Shown here: in pieces, positions 33,976 through 41,934 of the stretch
Numbering within the stretch: position 1 is the stretch's first letter
How the letters are laid out: the number at the start of each line of letters is the position of its first letter
Assembly (NCBI RefSeq): GCF_029094525.1
Contig: NZ_CP119107.1
Location: 3,968,001 to 4,032,000 of the forward strand
DNA: 64,000 nt
From: Pullulanibacillus sp. KACC 23026
GTDB lineage: Bacteria > Bacillota > Bacilli > Bacillales > Sporolactobacillaceae
Reading direction: 5' to 3'
The notes under the pieces: generated by a model
The model's database searches: none
Told to the model about the DNA's origin: nothing
What the model saw: the letters and a program-made list of their open reading frames with translations, nothing else
Program-made: the position numbers and the translations under genes

Positions 33976-34866
33976 TTAGCTGATTCTTTGCTTTTGAACC
34001 AATTCTCCATCTGCTTTCACCAACAAATAATGAACATTAGGCATTTTGGTGCTAAACCACTCTTCACGTTCCTGCCCATTTAGCAAGAAGCACATCTTCG
34101 CTGCAACTTCTGCTTCAACACAAGTTTCGGCGATGGCGGTTGCCTGAACAATTTCTGACTCTAACACTTTACCTGTTCGCCCGTCCAACAAGTGATGCTT
34201 CGTTTCGCTCCCTTGTTTCCAACTTCTATAAACGCGATTAGACGTCGCGATACTCGCATTCTTAAAGGTAAAGATGCCAAGCTCCTTACGCTTATCCCAA
34301 GCATCGGTAACACCAATCTTCCATTGCTTCTCACCGCTTGACCAAACCGTCATGTCGCCCCCTCCATCAACAATCCCGTAATCCGCACCGTGCTCCTTCA
34401 GCCACATAGCCGCTCCCTGCACGGCATAGCCTTTGCCAATTCCTCCAAGATCAATTTGGAGGTCGGTGTTTTTGACCACTGTCAATTCCTCTTTAAAGAT
34501 AAAGGGCTGCTCTTCTAAGCGGTAGGGTTCAAGGAGCCCCTCTTCGGATGATGTAAAAGGAAAACTTCTATTATAGCCTTGTTGTTCCAGCGCTTTCTTT
34601 AAATAAGGTGAAAACCGGTCCTGAGTTATAGCCCGATACTGATCGGCCATTTTTAGACAACCATACAGTGCCGGTGGAAGAACCAGTTCGGTTCCTTTTG
34701 GGGCTTGATTGATCCGATCCAGCTCATTATCCTTTTGAAATCTGGACCATTCCGCATTAACATAATGCAGCCATTCACCAACGTAATCTTTCCAATTGTC
34801 ATCCACTTGGTCGGATACATCTATATAAAACTGAGTATTCATAAGTTCAGCCGTATAAGGGTCCAT
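33976..34866 (-). CDS. apbE: FAD:protein FMN transferase (ApbE family)
   Basis: A 296-residue ApbE-fold protein. Family motifs in order: MNTQFYIDVSD near the N terminus (usual MGT), LQIDLGGIGKGYAVQGAA, IVDGGGDMTVW, KHHLLDGRTGKV and the C-terminal ATAIAETCVEAEVAAKM. ApbE splits FAD and attaches FMN to Ser/Thr in D-x-x-S/T-G-A-S/T motifs. Two features are unusual: there is no signal peptide or lipobox, so the enzyme would be cytoplasmic, and the usual C-terminal metal-site sequence ADAxxT is EAEVAAK here (Glu for Asp, Ala/Lys at the Thr region). It may be a divergent or cytoplasmic branch. ATG at 34866 with AAGGGAG eight bases before. First gene of the apbE-remnant-ferric reductase unit. Confidence 0.87.
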   Translation of the reverse strand: MDPYTAELMNTQFYIDVSDQVDDNWKDYVGEWLHYVNAEWSRFQKDNELDRINQAPKGTELVLPPALYGCLKMADQYRAITQDRFSPYLKKALEQQGYNRSFPFTSSEEGLLEPYRLEEQPFIFKEELTVVKNTDLQIDLGGIGKGYAVQGAAMWLKEHGADYGIVDGGGDMTVWSSGEKQWKIGVTDAWDKRKELGIFTFKNASIATSNRVYRSWKQGSETKHHLLDGRTGKVLESEIVQATAIAETCVEAEVAAKMCFLLNGQEREEWFSTKMPNVHYLLVKADGELVQKQRIS

Positions 34867-35094
34867 TCGTCATACTCCCTTTTTAAATACTTATCCTCCA
34901 GGAATTCCCTGAAGATCTAGTCGAGTGTTCAACACACTCATAATCAAATAGTAGAACATAATTATTAAACAACGCTTAATTTCTAAAAGTAAAATAAAAC
35001 TAACTTTTAAGAAAATCCCCTAGGATTGCGAAGATAAGAGGGTTCCACGCTTGCCTAAAATGGCTTTAAGAAGCTCCCTCACCTGCTTTGGATA

Positions 35095-35235
35095 TTAGGA
35101 ATCGGCCATCTTCCACCCTTGACACATTTCTTTTTTATACATTAAGAAAATCGACGCAAGTATAAGTGCGACTAGGCTGCCGTCTTCACCTAAAGGCTTG
35201 GCGGGCCCTAGTTTTTCTAATGTAAACGCAATCAT
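35095..35235 (-). CDS. Small protein, 46 residues, divergent from the ABC exporter
   Basis: Begins at ATG 35235 (AGAAAGGTG eleven bases upstream) and encodes MIAFTLEKLGPAKPLGED..., with a central hydrophobic stretch SLVALILASIFLMY and a basic end KKEMCQGWK. It is likely a small membrane-associated peptide. The promoter region, shared with the divergent ABC exporter gene, holds the 16-base operator-like sequence at 35279-35294. No homologue recognised; a longer upstream frame lacks a start signal. Confidence 0.4.
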   Translation of the reverse strand: MIAFTLEKLGPAKPLGEDGSLVALILASIFLMYKKEMCQGWKMADS

Positions 35236-35278
35236 TTGTTGGTTGACACCTTTCTGTCTTCGGAATACAATTAGATTT

Positions 35279-35294
35279 GAATACATTTGTATAC
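35279..35294. promoter_or_regulatory. Shared operator-like sequence, copy 2
   Basis: GAATACATTTGTATAC, identical to 33082-33097, 56 bases before the start of the ABC exporter gene and between it and a divergent small gene. Confidence 0.6.
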
Positions 35295-35350
35295 CAACTC
35301 TTACATAGATAGTTAGGTCGGTCATTAATAAACTTCTGGGGGAATTAGTT

Positions 35351-37168
35351 ATGAGAGGATTAGGTGGGGGAAAGGGCTGGGAATTGCGCGAACTGGCTAA
35401 GCAAGAGCACTTCGACTGGGCCATTATCCAGCGAGTAGGTAAATCCTTTAGAACCTATTGGAAAAAAGCTGTTTTTGTATCTATTCTTCTTTTAATTACG
35501 TCAGCCGGGGGAGCTCTTCCCGCTTGGTTAACCCAGCAAATTATTGACGAAGGCATTCTGAAAGGCCATGTTTCGACCGTGATCTGGTTGACTTCTTCAC
35601 TCATACTGATTGCTTTAATAACAGGGCTACTCGGAGTTGCCCAGTCCTGGTTAAGCAATTCTGTCGCACAAGATGTGATGGCGGATTATCGTCTATCTTT
35701 ATTTAGTCACATCCAACGTCAAACGGTGAACTTTTTTGCCTCCCGTCAAACTGGTGATCTCGTCTCACGGATTATGAATGATGTAACGGCTATCCAAAAT
35801 GTCATTACCTCCACCTTAATGGGATTAGCCAGCAATATTCTAATCATACTGACGACACTGGGTCTTATGTTTGAAATGAATTGGAAGATGACCATTCTCT
35901 CTCTCGTTGTTGTTCCAGGGTTTGTCCTCCCCACCCAACGAGTCGGCGGTGTACGCCAAAGACTGCAGGGTGAAATCCAAAACAAATTATCTGCACTTAC
36001 TATCCAGCTTAGTGAGCAATTTGGCGTAAGCGGAGCCTTATTAACTCGTATCTTTAATCGAGAACCTCAAGAAACAAGCAAATTTAATAAAGTTAACATG
36101 GAGCTTAGAGATCTGCAAGTCAGACAAACGCTTGTCGGACGCTGGCTATTTATGTGGATCGGCATGTTTTCCTCTATTGGACCCGCATTACTGTGGGGAT
36201 ATGGGGGATGGCTTGTCATTCACCATCAAATGGGGCTTGGGACCATCGTCGCTTTTACTGGATTATTAGGTCGATTATATGGACCAATGCGGGATCTGGC
36301 TCAGATGCAAGTCAGTTTACTTTCTTCAATTGCCCTATTTCGGAGAATTTTTGCCATACTCGATATTGAACCTGAAGTCACAGACGGTCCTCTCACGCTT
36401 CCAGATGGTTCTGTAAAAGGGAGAATTCGTATTGACAAGGTTTCGTTTGCCTATCAAACGGATGAGACCCAACAGTCCAATAAAGTTCTTCACGATATTG
36501 AACTCGATATTCAACCAGGACAGATGATTGCTCTAGTGGGTCCAAGCGGTGCGGGTAAGTCTACACTGCTTAACCTCATTCCTCGTTTCGCCGATCCAGT
36601 TTCAGGTCATATTTATATTGATAATTATGAGAGTAAATCATTAACTCTCGCTTCCTTGCGCGGGCAAATGGGATTAGTGCCTCAGGATCCTTTCTTTTTC
36701 CATGACAGCATCTACAACAATCTTCTTTTTGCAAAACCTGATTCAGAACGGGATGAGATTGTAAAAGCTTGTCAAGCGGCTCAAATTCATGACATGATTG
36801 CAAGCCTCCCAGACGGCTACGATACAATTGTTGGTGAAAGGGGCTACCGGCTATCCGGGGGAGAGCGCCAGAGATTGGCCATAGCCCGAGTCTTATTGCG
36901 GGCCCCTCAAATCGTCCTGCTTGATGAGGCAACCAGTGCCCTGGACACTCTTGTCGAACGGCAAATTCAAGAAGCATTAGAAGTCCTATTGAAAGGACGT
37001 ACCGCCATTATTATTGCTCACCGTCTCTCCACCATTTTAACGGCCGATCGTATTGTCGTTCTTCAGGATGGTCGAATTGCGGCTTCAGGCAAGCATCAAG
37101 AATTACTGCAAAAAAACAAACTTTATCGAGAACTGTACGAAGCTCAATTTGCTCTTCAAGGTGTGTAA
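35351..37168 (+). CDS. ABC-type multidrug/lipid exporter (fused membrane and ATPase domains)
   Basis: A 605-residue half-transporter of the MsbA/BmrA/LmrA type. An N-terminal ABC_membrane domain with six helices (about residues 35-330) is followed by the ATPase domain: Walker A GPSGAGKST, Q loop LVPQDPFFF, signature LSGGERQRLAIARVLL, Walker B IVLLDEATSALD and H loop IIAHRLST. It works as a homo- or heterodimer to export drugs, lipids or peptides; no partner half is adjacent, so a homodimer is likely. ATG at 35351 follows TGGGGGAATTAGTT. The promoter has a 16-base palindrome shared with the gene at 32734-33066, so both may answer the same regulator. An inverted repeat after the stop may terminate it. 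Confidence 0.92.
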   Translation: MRGLGGGKGWELRELAKQEHFDWAIIQRVGKSFRTYWKKAVFVSILLLITSAGGALPAWLTQQIIDEGILKGHVSTVIWLTSSLILIALITGLLGVAQSWLSNSVAQDVMADYRLSLFSHIQRQTVNFFASRQTGDLVSRIMNDVTAIQNVITSTLMGLASNILIILTTLGLMFEMNWKMTILSLVVVPGFVLPTQRVGGVRQRLQGEIQNKLSALTIQLSEQFGVSGALLTRIFNREPQETSKFNKVNMELRDLQVRQTLVGRWLFMWIGMFSSIGPALLWGYGGWLVIHHQMGLGTIVAFTGLLGRLYGPMRDLAQMQVSLLSSIALFRRIFAILDIEPEVTDGPLTLPDGSVKGRIRIDKVSFAYQTDETQQSNKVLHDIELDIQPGQMIALVGPSGAGKSTLLNLIPRFADPVSGHIYIDNYESKSLTLASLRGQMGLVPQDPFFFHDSIYNNLLFAKPDSERDEIVKACQAAQIHDMIASLPDGYDTIVGERGYRLSGGERQRLAIARVLLRAPQIVLLDEATSALDTLVERQIQEALEVLLKGRTAIIIAHRLSTILTADRIVVLQDGRIAASGKHQELLQKNKLYRELYEAQFALQGV

Positions 37169-37217
37169 GGGACAGACCTCTTCAGAGCAGTTAGTCTTTC
37201 AGTAGGAGGTCTGTCCC
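37169..37217 (+). terminator. Inverted repeat after the ABC exporter, probable terminator
   Basis: GGGACAGACCTC (37169-37180) and GAGGTCTGTCCC (37206-37217) are perfect 12-base complements with a 25-base loop. Related in style to the other GGGAC repeats. Only a short A run follows, so termination is not certain. Confidence 0.5.
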
Positions 37218-37243
37218 CAAAAAGTCCCCACCGTATTTTAGGC

Positions 37244-37990
37244 TTATTCAGATTTTAAACGTTTTAGAAACTGGAGCAATCGGGGATTTTCCGATTGTTC
37301 AAATACATAATCAGGTGTGCCCTTTTCAATAATTTGTCCCTCGGCCATAAAGATGACTTGATCGGCCACATGATGCGCAAAGCTCATTTCATGTGTCACC
37401 ACGATCATCGTCATGCCAGCACTTGCCAAATCCTTCATGACTTCTAATACCTCACCCACAAGCTCTGGATCAAGAGCGGATGTAGGCTCATCAAATAAAA
37501 TCACTTCCGGATCCATCGCCATGGCACGAGCAATTCCGACTCGTTGCTGCTGCCCGCCTGATAACTGATGAGGGTATTTATTAATATGCTCGCTCAGCCC
37601 CACTTTTTTCAATAGTGCGATAGCCTTGTCCTCTGCTTCTTTCTTTGGTCGCCTAAGAACAACCAGTTGACCTTCCGTTACATTTTCTAATGCTGTCTTA
37701 TGAGGAAACAGATTGTAATTTTGAAAAACCATTCCCGTTTGCTTCCTAAATGAAGTCATTTCCCGTGGGGTAAGTCCATTATGCTCATCAAAGGACACGT
37801 TATGATCACCGATCGATATTTCCCCGCCATTCGGTATTTCCAACAAATTAACGCATCTTAATAACGTTGTTTTTCCGGATCCCGACGGTCCAATAATCAC
37901 CGTTGTTTGTCCTTTTTCAACACGCAAATCAATGCCGCGCAAAACGTGATGATCGCCAAAAGACTTTTGAAGCTGCGATAGTGTAATCAG
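37244..37990 (-). CDS. tcyC: Amino-acid ABC importer ATPase (TcyC/GlnQ type), probable CTG start
   Basis: A 248-residue polar amino-acid ABC ATPase: Walker A GPSGSGKTTLLRC, Q-loop MVFQNYNLFPH, signature LSGGQQQRVGIARAMA, Walker B VILFDEPTSALDPE, H-loop VVTHEMSFA. The open frame with canonical start codons begins only at a TTG at 37942, inside the first strand. In the same frame upstream the sequence reads ITLSQLQKSFGDHHVLRGID, the normal family N terminus, then CTG at 37990 and a stop six bases further out (TGA). AGGTG lies seven bases before that CTG, so CTG is the likely start (ATT at 37993 is the only other option). It powers the permease encoded immediately upstream. Cystine is the suggested substrate. 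Confidence 0.88.
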   Translation of the reverse strand: MITLSQLQKSFGDHHVLRGIDLRVEKGQTTVIIGPSGSGKTTLLRCVNLLEIPNGGEISIGDHNVSFDEHNGLTPREMTSFRKQTGMVFQNYNLFPHKTALENVTEGQLVVLRRPKKEAEDKAIALLKKVGLSEHINKYPHQLSGGQQQRVGIARAMAMDPEVILFDEPTSALDPELVGEVLEVMKDLASAGMTMIVVTHEMSFAHHVADQVIFMAEGQIIEKGTPDYVFEQSENPRLLQFLKRLKSE

Positions 37991-38001
37991 AATTTGTCAC
38001 C

Positions 38002-38682
38002 TCAATTCTTTGCCGTAAATTTACTGAGCCGTTCTTCTAATGTCGACTGGTAATAATTCAAAATGGTACAAAGGATTAAGTAAATAAACGCGACTTCAAT
38101 ATAGAGCCAAAGCGGTTCATAAGTCACTGCCGCAATTTGCTGCCCCTTTTGAAAAAGCTCTGTAACGGTAATAGTGGCTGCAAGTGAGGTATCTTTAACA
38201 AGACTTACAAAGGAATTACCCAGGGGAGGGACAGAGACTCTTGAGGCCTGCGGTATGATGATCCGCCTCATCGCTTGCCATTTGGTCATTCCAATCGAAA
38301 AAGCCGCTTCCCATTGGCCTTTATTGATGGATTGAATAGCCGCTCGTATGATCTCAGAATTATAAGCCCCCATATTTAATGTAAAGCCAATTATGGCGGA
38401 CGTAAAAGGATTAAGGGTGATCCCGACACTTGGTAAACCGTAAAATAAAATAAACAGTTGGACAAGAAGCGGTGTCCCTCGGATGATCCACACATAAAAA
38501 GAGGCAAGGCCCTTTAATAGTTTTATTTCAGAAATACGAGCCATTGCGGTAAAGAAGCCTAATATAAGACCAAGTAAAAAAGTAATAAGGGTAAGCGGGA
38601 CCGTAAATTCCAATCCCGCTTTTAATATAGGCCAAAATGACGTGATTAAAATGTGAATAACATGTGCTGTATGTTCAGACAT
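38002..38682 (-). CDS. tcyB: Amino-acid ABC importer permease (TcyB type)
   Basis: A 226-residue HisM-type permease with five or so membrane helices (N-terminal one at about residues 18-40). The EAA loop that docks on the ATPase reads EAAFSIGMTKWQAMRRIIIPQA (about residues 125-146). The stretch YVWIIRGTPLLVQLFILFYG is typical of polar amino-acid permeases. It lies 12 bases downstream of the binding-protein gene, and its TGA stop overlaps the leader of the ATPase gene. Substrate assignment (cystine) follows from the binding protein only. Confidence 0.92.
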   Translation of the reverse strand: MSEHTAHVIHILITSFWPILKAGLEFTVPLTLITFLLGLILGFFTAMARISEIKLLKGLASFYVWIIRGTPLLVQLFILFYGLPSVGITLNPFTSAIIGFTLNMGAYNSEIIRAAIQSINKGQWEAAFSIGMTKWQAMRRIIIPQASRVSVPPLGNSFVSLVKDTSLAATITVTELFQKGQQIAAVTYEPLWLYIEVAFIYLILCTILNYYQSTLEERLSKFTAKN

Positions 38683-38694
38683 AGCCCGGCATCC

Positions 38695-39486
38695 TTATTT
38701 TGAGACGTCTTGACCGAAATACTTTTTGGAGATCTTCAAGTAGGTTCCATCTTTTTTCATATCAGCAAGGGCCTTATTGACTTTCTGAACAAGCGCTGTT
38801 GAACCCTTCCGAAATAGAAACGCACTTTTGGCTGCATTTGACTGTTCCGCCACCATCTTAATCGGTGCATTTGGATTCTGTTTTTTCATATCTAGATAAG
38901 AGAGACTATCGTTGACCGTTGCATCCACACGCCCCGATGTTATCAGATCAACAGCCTGATTAAATCCATCCACTTGAGTATTGACTGCTCCATAGCTCTT
39001 AGCAATGTTATAGTAATTACTTGTTAAGGATTGGGCGACCTTTTTTCCTTTTAAGTCTTTAAAGGTTTTAATCGTGTTATTATCTTGTTTGACAATAAGC
39101 GCTGCCTTTGACGCAATATAAGGACGGGAAAACAAATATTTTTTTTGTCTATCTGGCGTAATTCCTACTTCATTGGCGACCATATCGTAACGCTTATCAT
39201 CTAAGCCCGCCAACATCCCATCCCATTTGGTTTCAATAAATTTCGCTTTTACTCCGAGACGTTTCGCCACTTCTTGAGCGATTTCGACGTCAAAACCGGT
39301 TAACTTATCACTTGAGTCATGATAGGTAAAAGGCGGATAAGTTCCCTCTGTCCCGATCGTTATAACTCCTTTTGATTGAATCGATTGATAAAGGTTCGTT
39401 GTATTTGCCTTATTTTTGCCAGACCCGCATGCTGTGAGAGAGAAAAAAACCATTAATGTCACAAGAAAGATCAGACTTTTCTTCAT
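38695..39486 (-). CDS. tcyA: Amino-acid ABC importer binding lipoprotein (cystine-type, TcyA-like)
   Basis: A 263-residue SBP_bac_3 family lipoprotein. The signal peptide ends in the lipobox LTACG (Cys about residue 20). Mature domain features include IGTEGTYPPFTYHD, LTGFDVEIAQEVAKRLGV, FIETKWDGMLAGLD and VAQSLTSNYYNIAK. The combination TKWDGMLAGLD with SLTSN resembles the cystine-binding proteins TcyA/FliY, but glutamine, arginine or histidine cannot be ruled out. First gene of tcyABC-like operon on the minus strand. ATG at 39486 follows AGGAGGGTAACTAGAAC. Cystine uptake would suit the sulfur-related genes elsewhere in the window. Confidence 0.88.
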   Translation of the reverse strand: MKKSLIFLVTLMVFFSLTACGSGKNKANTTNLYQSIQSKGVITIGTEGTYPPFTYHDSSDKLTGFDVEIAQEVAKRLGVKAKFIETKWDGMLAGLDDKRYDMVANEVGITPDRQKKYLFSRPYIASKAALIVKQDNNTIKTFKDLKGKKVAQSLTSNYYNIAKSYGAVNTQVDGFNQAVDLITSGRVDATVNDSLSYLDMKKQNPNAPIKMVAEQSNAAKSAFLFRKGSTALVQKVNKALADMKKDGTYLKISKKYFGQDVSK

Positions 39487-39600
39487 GTTCTAGTTACCCT
39501 CCTGCTTCTAAAACTCTTCTCATTTAATATGCACAATAACCATTATTATAATGAGCAGAAGAGAGGAATAGAGAGGAAATATAATCAACCAAAAGGCGGC

Positions 39601-39939
39601 TTACCTTCGTCTTGTAAAAAGTCTTCTGATCAACCAAACAATAACGAGAAGAAGGATAATATCAACCAAAATGCCTGTGAACGAAAAGCCGTACATAGTC
39701 CCGCCATAATAGCCGCCAAACGGATGGAACATATGCCCAATGAGCATACCTGCCCCAAAAGCCGCTGCATGAGAGGTAAAGCTTCTTCCAAAAGAAGAAG
39801 TGCCACGATTTGTATAGGAACGACTAGGCGTCGAATAATGTCGTGAAAAACTATGGCTATAGCTCCGGGCTTCAGAAGAATGCGGCACCATCCCTAAACC
39901 AATCATTAAAGCCAAAACTAAACTAACCCATCTTTTCAT
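39601..39939 (-). CDS. Secreted Ser/Tyr/Gly-rich protein with C-terminal membrane segment
   Basis: A 112-residue protein starting at ATG 39939, three bases after AAGGAGGACATT begins, which fits better than an upstream ATG. Signal peptide (about 1-25, LALMIGLGMVPHSSEA), a Ser/Tyr/Arg/His-rich stretch with short RSYxxxxR repeats (YSHSFSRHYSTPSRSYTNRG), a Gly/Phe-rich part and a C-terminal helix FTGILVDIILLLVIVWLIRRLF followed by RRR. The architecture resembles preprotein translocase Tim44-like N-terminal regions, where a similar RSYSRSYxxP part precedes a membrane helix, but the Tim44 domain itself is missing. Function unknown; possibly a truncated relative. Confidence 0.6.
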   Translation of the reverse strand: MKRWVSLVLALMIGLGMVPHSSEARSYSHSFSRHYSTPSRSYTNRGTSSFGRSFTSHAAAFGAGMLIGHMFHPFGGYYGGTMYGFSFTGILVDIILLLVIVWLIRRLFTRRR

Positions 39940-40130
39940 AATGTCCTCCTTAAACAAGCTAATGCTTGTCATCAACACATTTAAATTCCCCGACCTCTGG
40001 GATACCTCATACTTGGTAAAATTATTTTTCTGTTATATACAACAATACGAATTTAGAGCGAAAAGGTTACGCCAGCTGGACGCGGCCTCTGTTTTCGTGC
40101 GCAAGCCCCACTTGCGCTCGGGTATAAATA

Positions 40131-40177
40131 AAAGAGCGACCTAATCAGTCCATCGCTTGGACGTTTAAGTCGCTCTT
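40131..40177 (-). terminator. Terminator of the riboflavin operon
   Basis: AAGAGCGAC (40132-40140) pairs with GTCGCTCTT (40169-40177), extended by CTAA/TTAA; on the minus strand the hairpin ends in TTTTATTTAT, 38 bases after ribH. Confidence 0.8.
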
Positions 40178-40214
40178 CCTTAAACTATTCACATTTTTTC
40201 AAGCAGCCCTAAAG

Positions 40215-40682
40215 CTATTGGACTATTTTCGTTAAATTCGCCATTTCAATGGCTGCTACTGCACTGTCCCAGCCCTTATTGCCGGCTTTTGTCCCGGAAC
40301 GTTCAATGGCTTGTTCGATGGACTCGGTGGTAACGATCCCAAAAATAACAGGGACGCCTGTTTCCATCCCCGCTTGGGCGACCCCTTTAGCGGCTTCATT
40401 ACATACATAATCATAATGTGTTGTCGACCCGCGAATGACCGTTCCAAGCGTGATGACCGCATCGTATTTTTTAGAGGCCGCCAATTTTTTTGCTATAAAT
40501 GGAATTTCAAACGCACCGGGAACCCATGAAATATCAATAGATGCTTCATCAACTCCATGCCGCTTAAGTGCGTCAAGAGCACCTGATAATAATTTGCTTG
40601 TTATAAATTCATTAAACCTTCCTACAACAATAGCCATTTTCAAACCAGATCCTACTAAATTTCCTTCAAACGTTTGACCCAT
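40215..40682 (-). CDS. ribH: 6,7-dimethyl-8-ribityllumazine synthase
   Basis: A 155-residue lumazine synthase, the subunit of the icosahedral or pentameric enzyme that joins the pyrimidinedione with 3,4-dihydroxy-2-butanone 4-phosphate. Recognisable sites: [17 protein letters not shown] (substrate binding), [25 protein letters not shown] and [19 protein letters not shown] with the catalytic His in the STTHYDYV segment. Last gene of ribD-ribE-ribBA-ribH, 37 bases after ribBA. The riboflavin made would be the source for the FAD used by the nearby ApbE. Confidence 0.97.
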   Translation of the reverse strand: MGQTFEGNLVGSGLKMAIVVGRFNEFITSKLLSGALDALKRHGVDEASIDISWVPGAFEIPFIAKKLAASKKYDAVITLGTVIRGSTTHYDYVCNEAAKGVAQAGMETGVPVIFGIVTTESIEQAIERSGTKAGNKGWDSAVAAIEMANLTKIVQ

Positions 40683-40719
40683 TCCAATCGCCCCATTCTT
40701 ATTCCTTCTTTTTTAAACC

Positions 40720-41913
40720 TTACAAATGCAGCAGGTGACCCATTTTTTCTGCTTTCGTCTTCATATAACGTTCATTATCTTTGTTCAATGGCAATTCAAG
40801 CGGAACTCGCTCGATAATGTCGATCCCATAGCTCTTTAAGGCCGCTACCTTTGTGGGGTTATTGGTTAGGAGGCGGCACTCCCTCACTCCTAAATCCTTT
40901 AACATCTGTGCGGCCGTATGAAATTCTCGCATATCTGCTGGAAAGCCTAGCTGTTCATTGGCTTCAACCGTGTCATAGCCCTGTTCTTGAAGCTTATAGG
41001 CACGAAGCTTATTTAATAAGCCAATTCCTCGACCCTCTTGTCTTAAGTAGAGTAGAACGCCTTGCCCCGCTTCTTCTATTTGCTCCAAAGCGGCATGCAA
41101 TTGAGGACCACAATCACATCGACGAGAGCCAAACACATCTCCGGTTAAACACTCAGAATGAACGCGGACCAGGACTGGCTCATCCGGCTTTATAGTTCCC
41201 TTCACCAAAGCAACATGCTCTTTGGCATCGTAAGTGGAGGAATAGCCGATTGCCCTAAAATCACCAAAATCCGTCGGAAGCTGAATTTCAACCTCTCGCT
41301 CAATTAAAGCTTCATGAAGACGACGGTAGTGGATCAAATCTTTAATCGTAATCATTTTCAAATTATATCGCTCCGCAAGTGTCTGAAGTTCTGGCACTCT
41401 TGCCATCGTCCCATCCTCATTAATCACTTCACAAATCACACCAGACGGAGACGCCCCGCAAAGCCTTGCTAAATCAACCGCAGCTTCCGTGTGGCCCGGC
41501 CGCTCCAAAACCCCGCCTTTTTTCGCGATTAAAGGAAAGACATGTCCTGGCCTATTCAACTCATCACCCCTAGTATCAGGATGAATAAGAGCTTGAATCG
41601 TTTGGGCTCTTTCGGCAGCGCTTATACCGGTCGTTGTACTTTGGTGATCGACACTTACCGTAAAGGCGGTCCGATGCGCATCTGTATTGGCCATAACCAT
41701 TGGCGTTAAGCCTAGTTGAACGGCTCGTTCCTCACTAATTGGCGTACACACTAATCCTTTTCCATTTGTAATCATGAAATTAATGACGTCAGGCGTAACC
41801 TTTTCTGATAAGGCTATAAAATCACCTTCGTTCTCGCGATTCTCATCATCACAAACGATAATCATTTTTCCTTCTTTAAGATCTCGAAGGGCTTCTTCTA
41901 TTGTGTGAAACAT
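40720..41913 (-). CDS. ribBA: Bifunctional DHBP synthase / GTP cyclohydrolase II
   Basis: A 397-residue fusion. Residues about 1-200 are 3,4-dihydroxy-2-butanone 4-phosphate synthase ([11 protein letters not shown] acidic loop, [19 protein letters not shown] and [14 protein letters not shown]). Residues about 205-397 are GTP cyclohydrolase II with the zinc-binding cysteines in [17 protein letters not shown] and the [17 protein letters not shown] active-site helix. It supplies both branches of riboflavin synthesis. Length and order are normal for the Bacillus RibBA. 21 bases separate it from ribE; an AGGAGTGACACT site precedes its ATG. Confidence 0.97.
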   Translation of the reverse strand: MFHTIEEALRDLKEGKMIIVCDDENRENEGDFIALSEKVTPDVINFMITNGKGLVCTPISEERAVQLGLTPMVMANTDAHRTAFTVSVDHQSTTTGISAAERAQTIQALIHPDTRGDELNRPGHVFPLIAKKGGVLERPGHTEAAVDLARLCGASPSGVICEVINEDGTMARVPELQTLAERYNLKMITIKDLIHYRRLHEALIEREVEIQLPTDFGDFRAIGYSSTYDAKEHVALVKGTIKPDEPVLVRVHSECLTGDVFGSRRCDCGPQLHAALEQIEEAGQGVLLYLRQEGRGIGLLNKLRAYKLQEQGYDTVEANEQLGFPADMREFHTAAQMLKDLGVRECRLLTNNPTKVAALKSYGIDIIERVPLELPLNKDNERYMKTKAEKMGHLLHL

Positions 41914-41934
41914 AGTGTCACTCCTTCAGGTTCA

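Noticed and set aside
34965-35000. Second ydaO-like start (AACGCTTAATTTCTAAAA) upstream of the ABC exporter region
   Set aside because: Only the first block of the aptamer matches; GGGGTGAATCC and CGAATCCGACAGC blocks are absent.
39529-39846. 105-codon plus-strand ORF overlapping the Ser/Tyr-rich protein gene
   Set aside because: Antisense shadow of a gene with a signal peptide and strong ribosome site.
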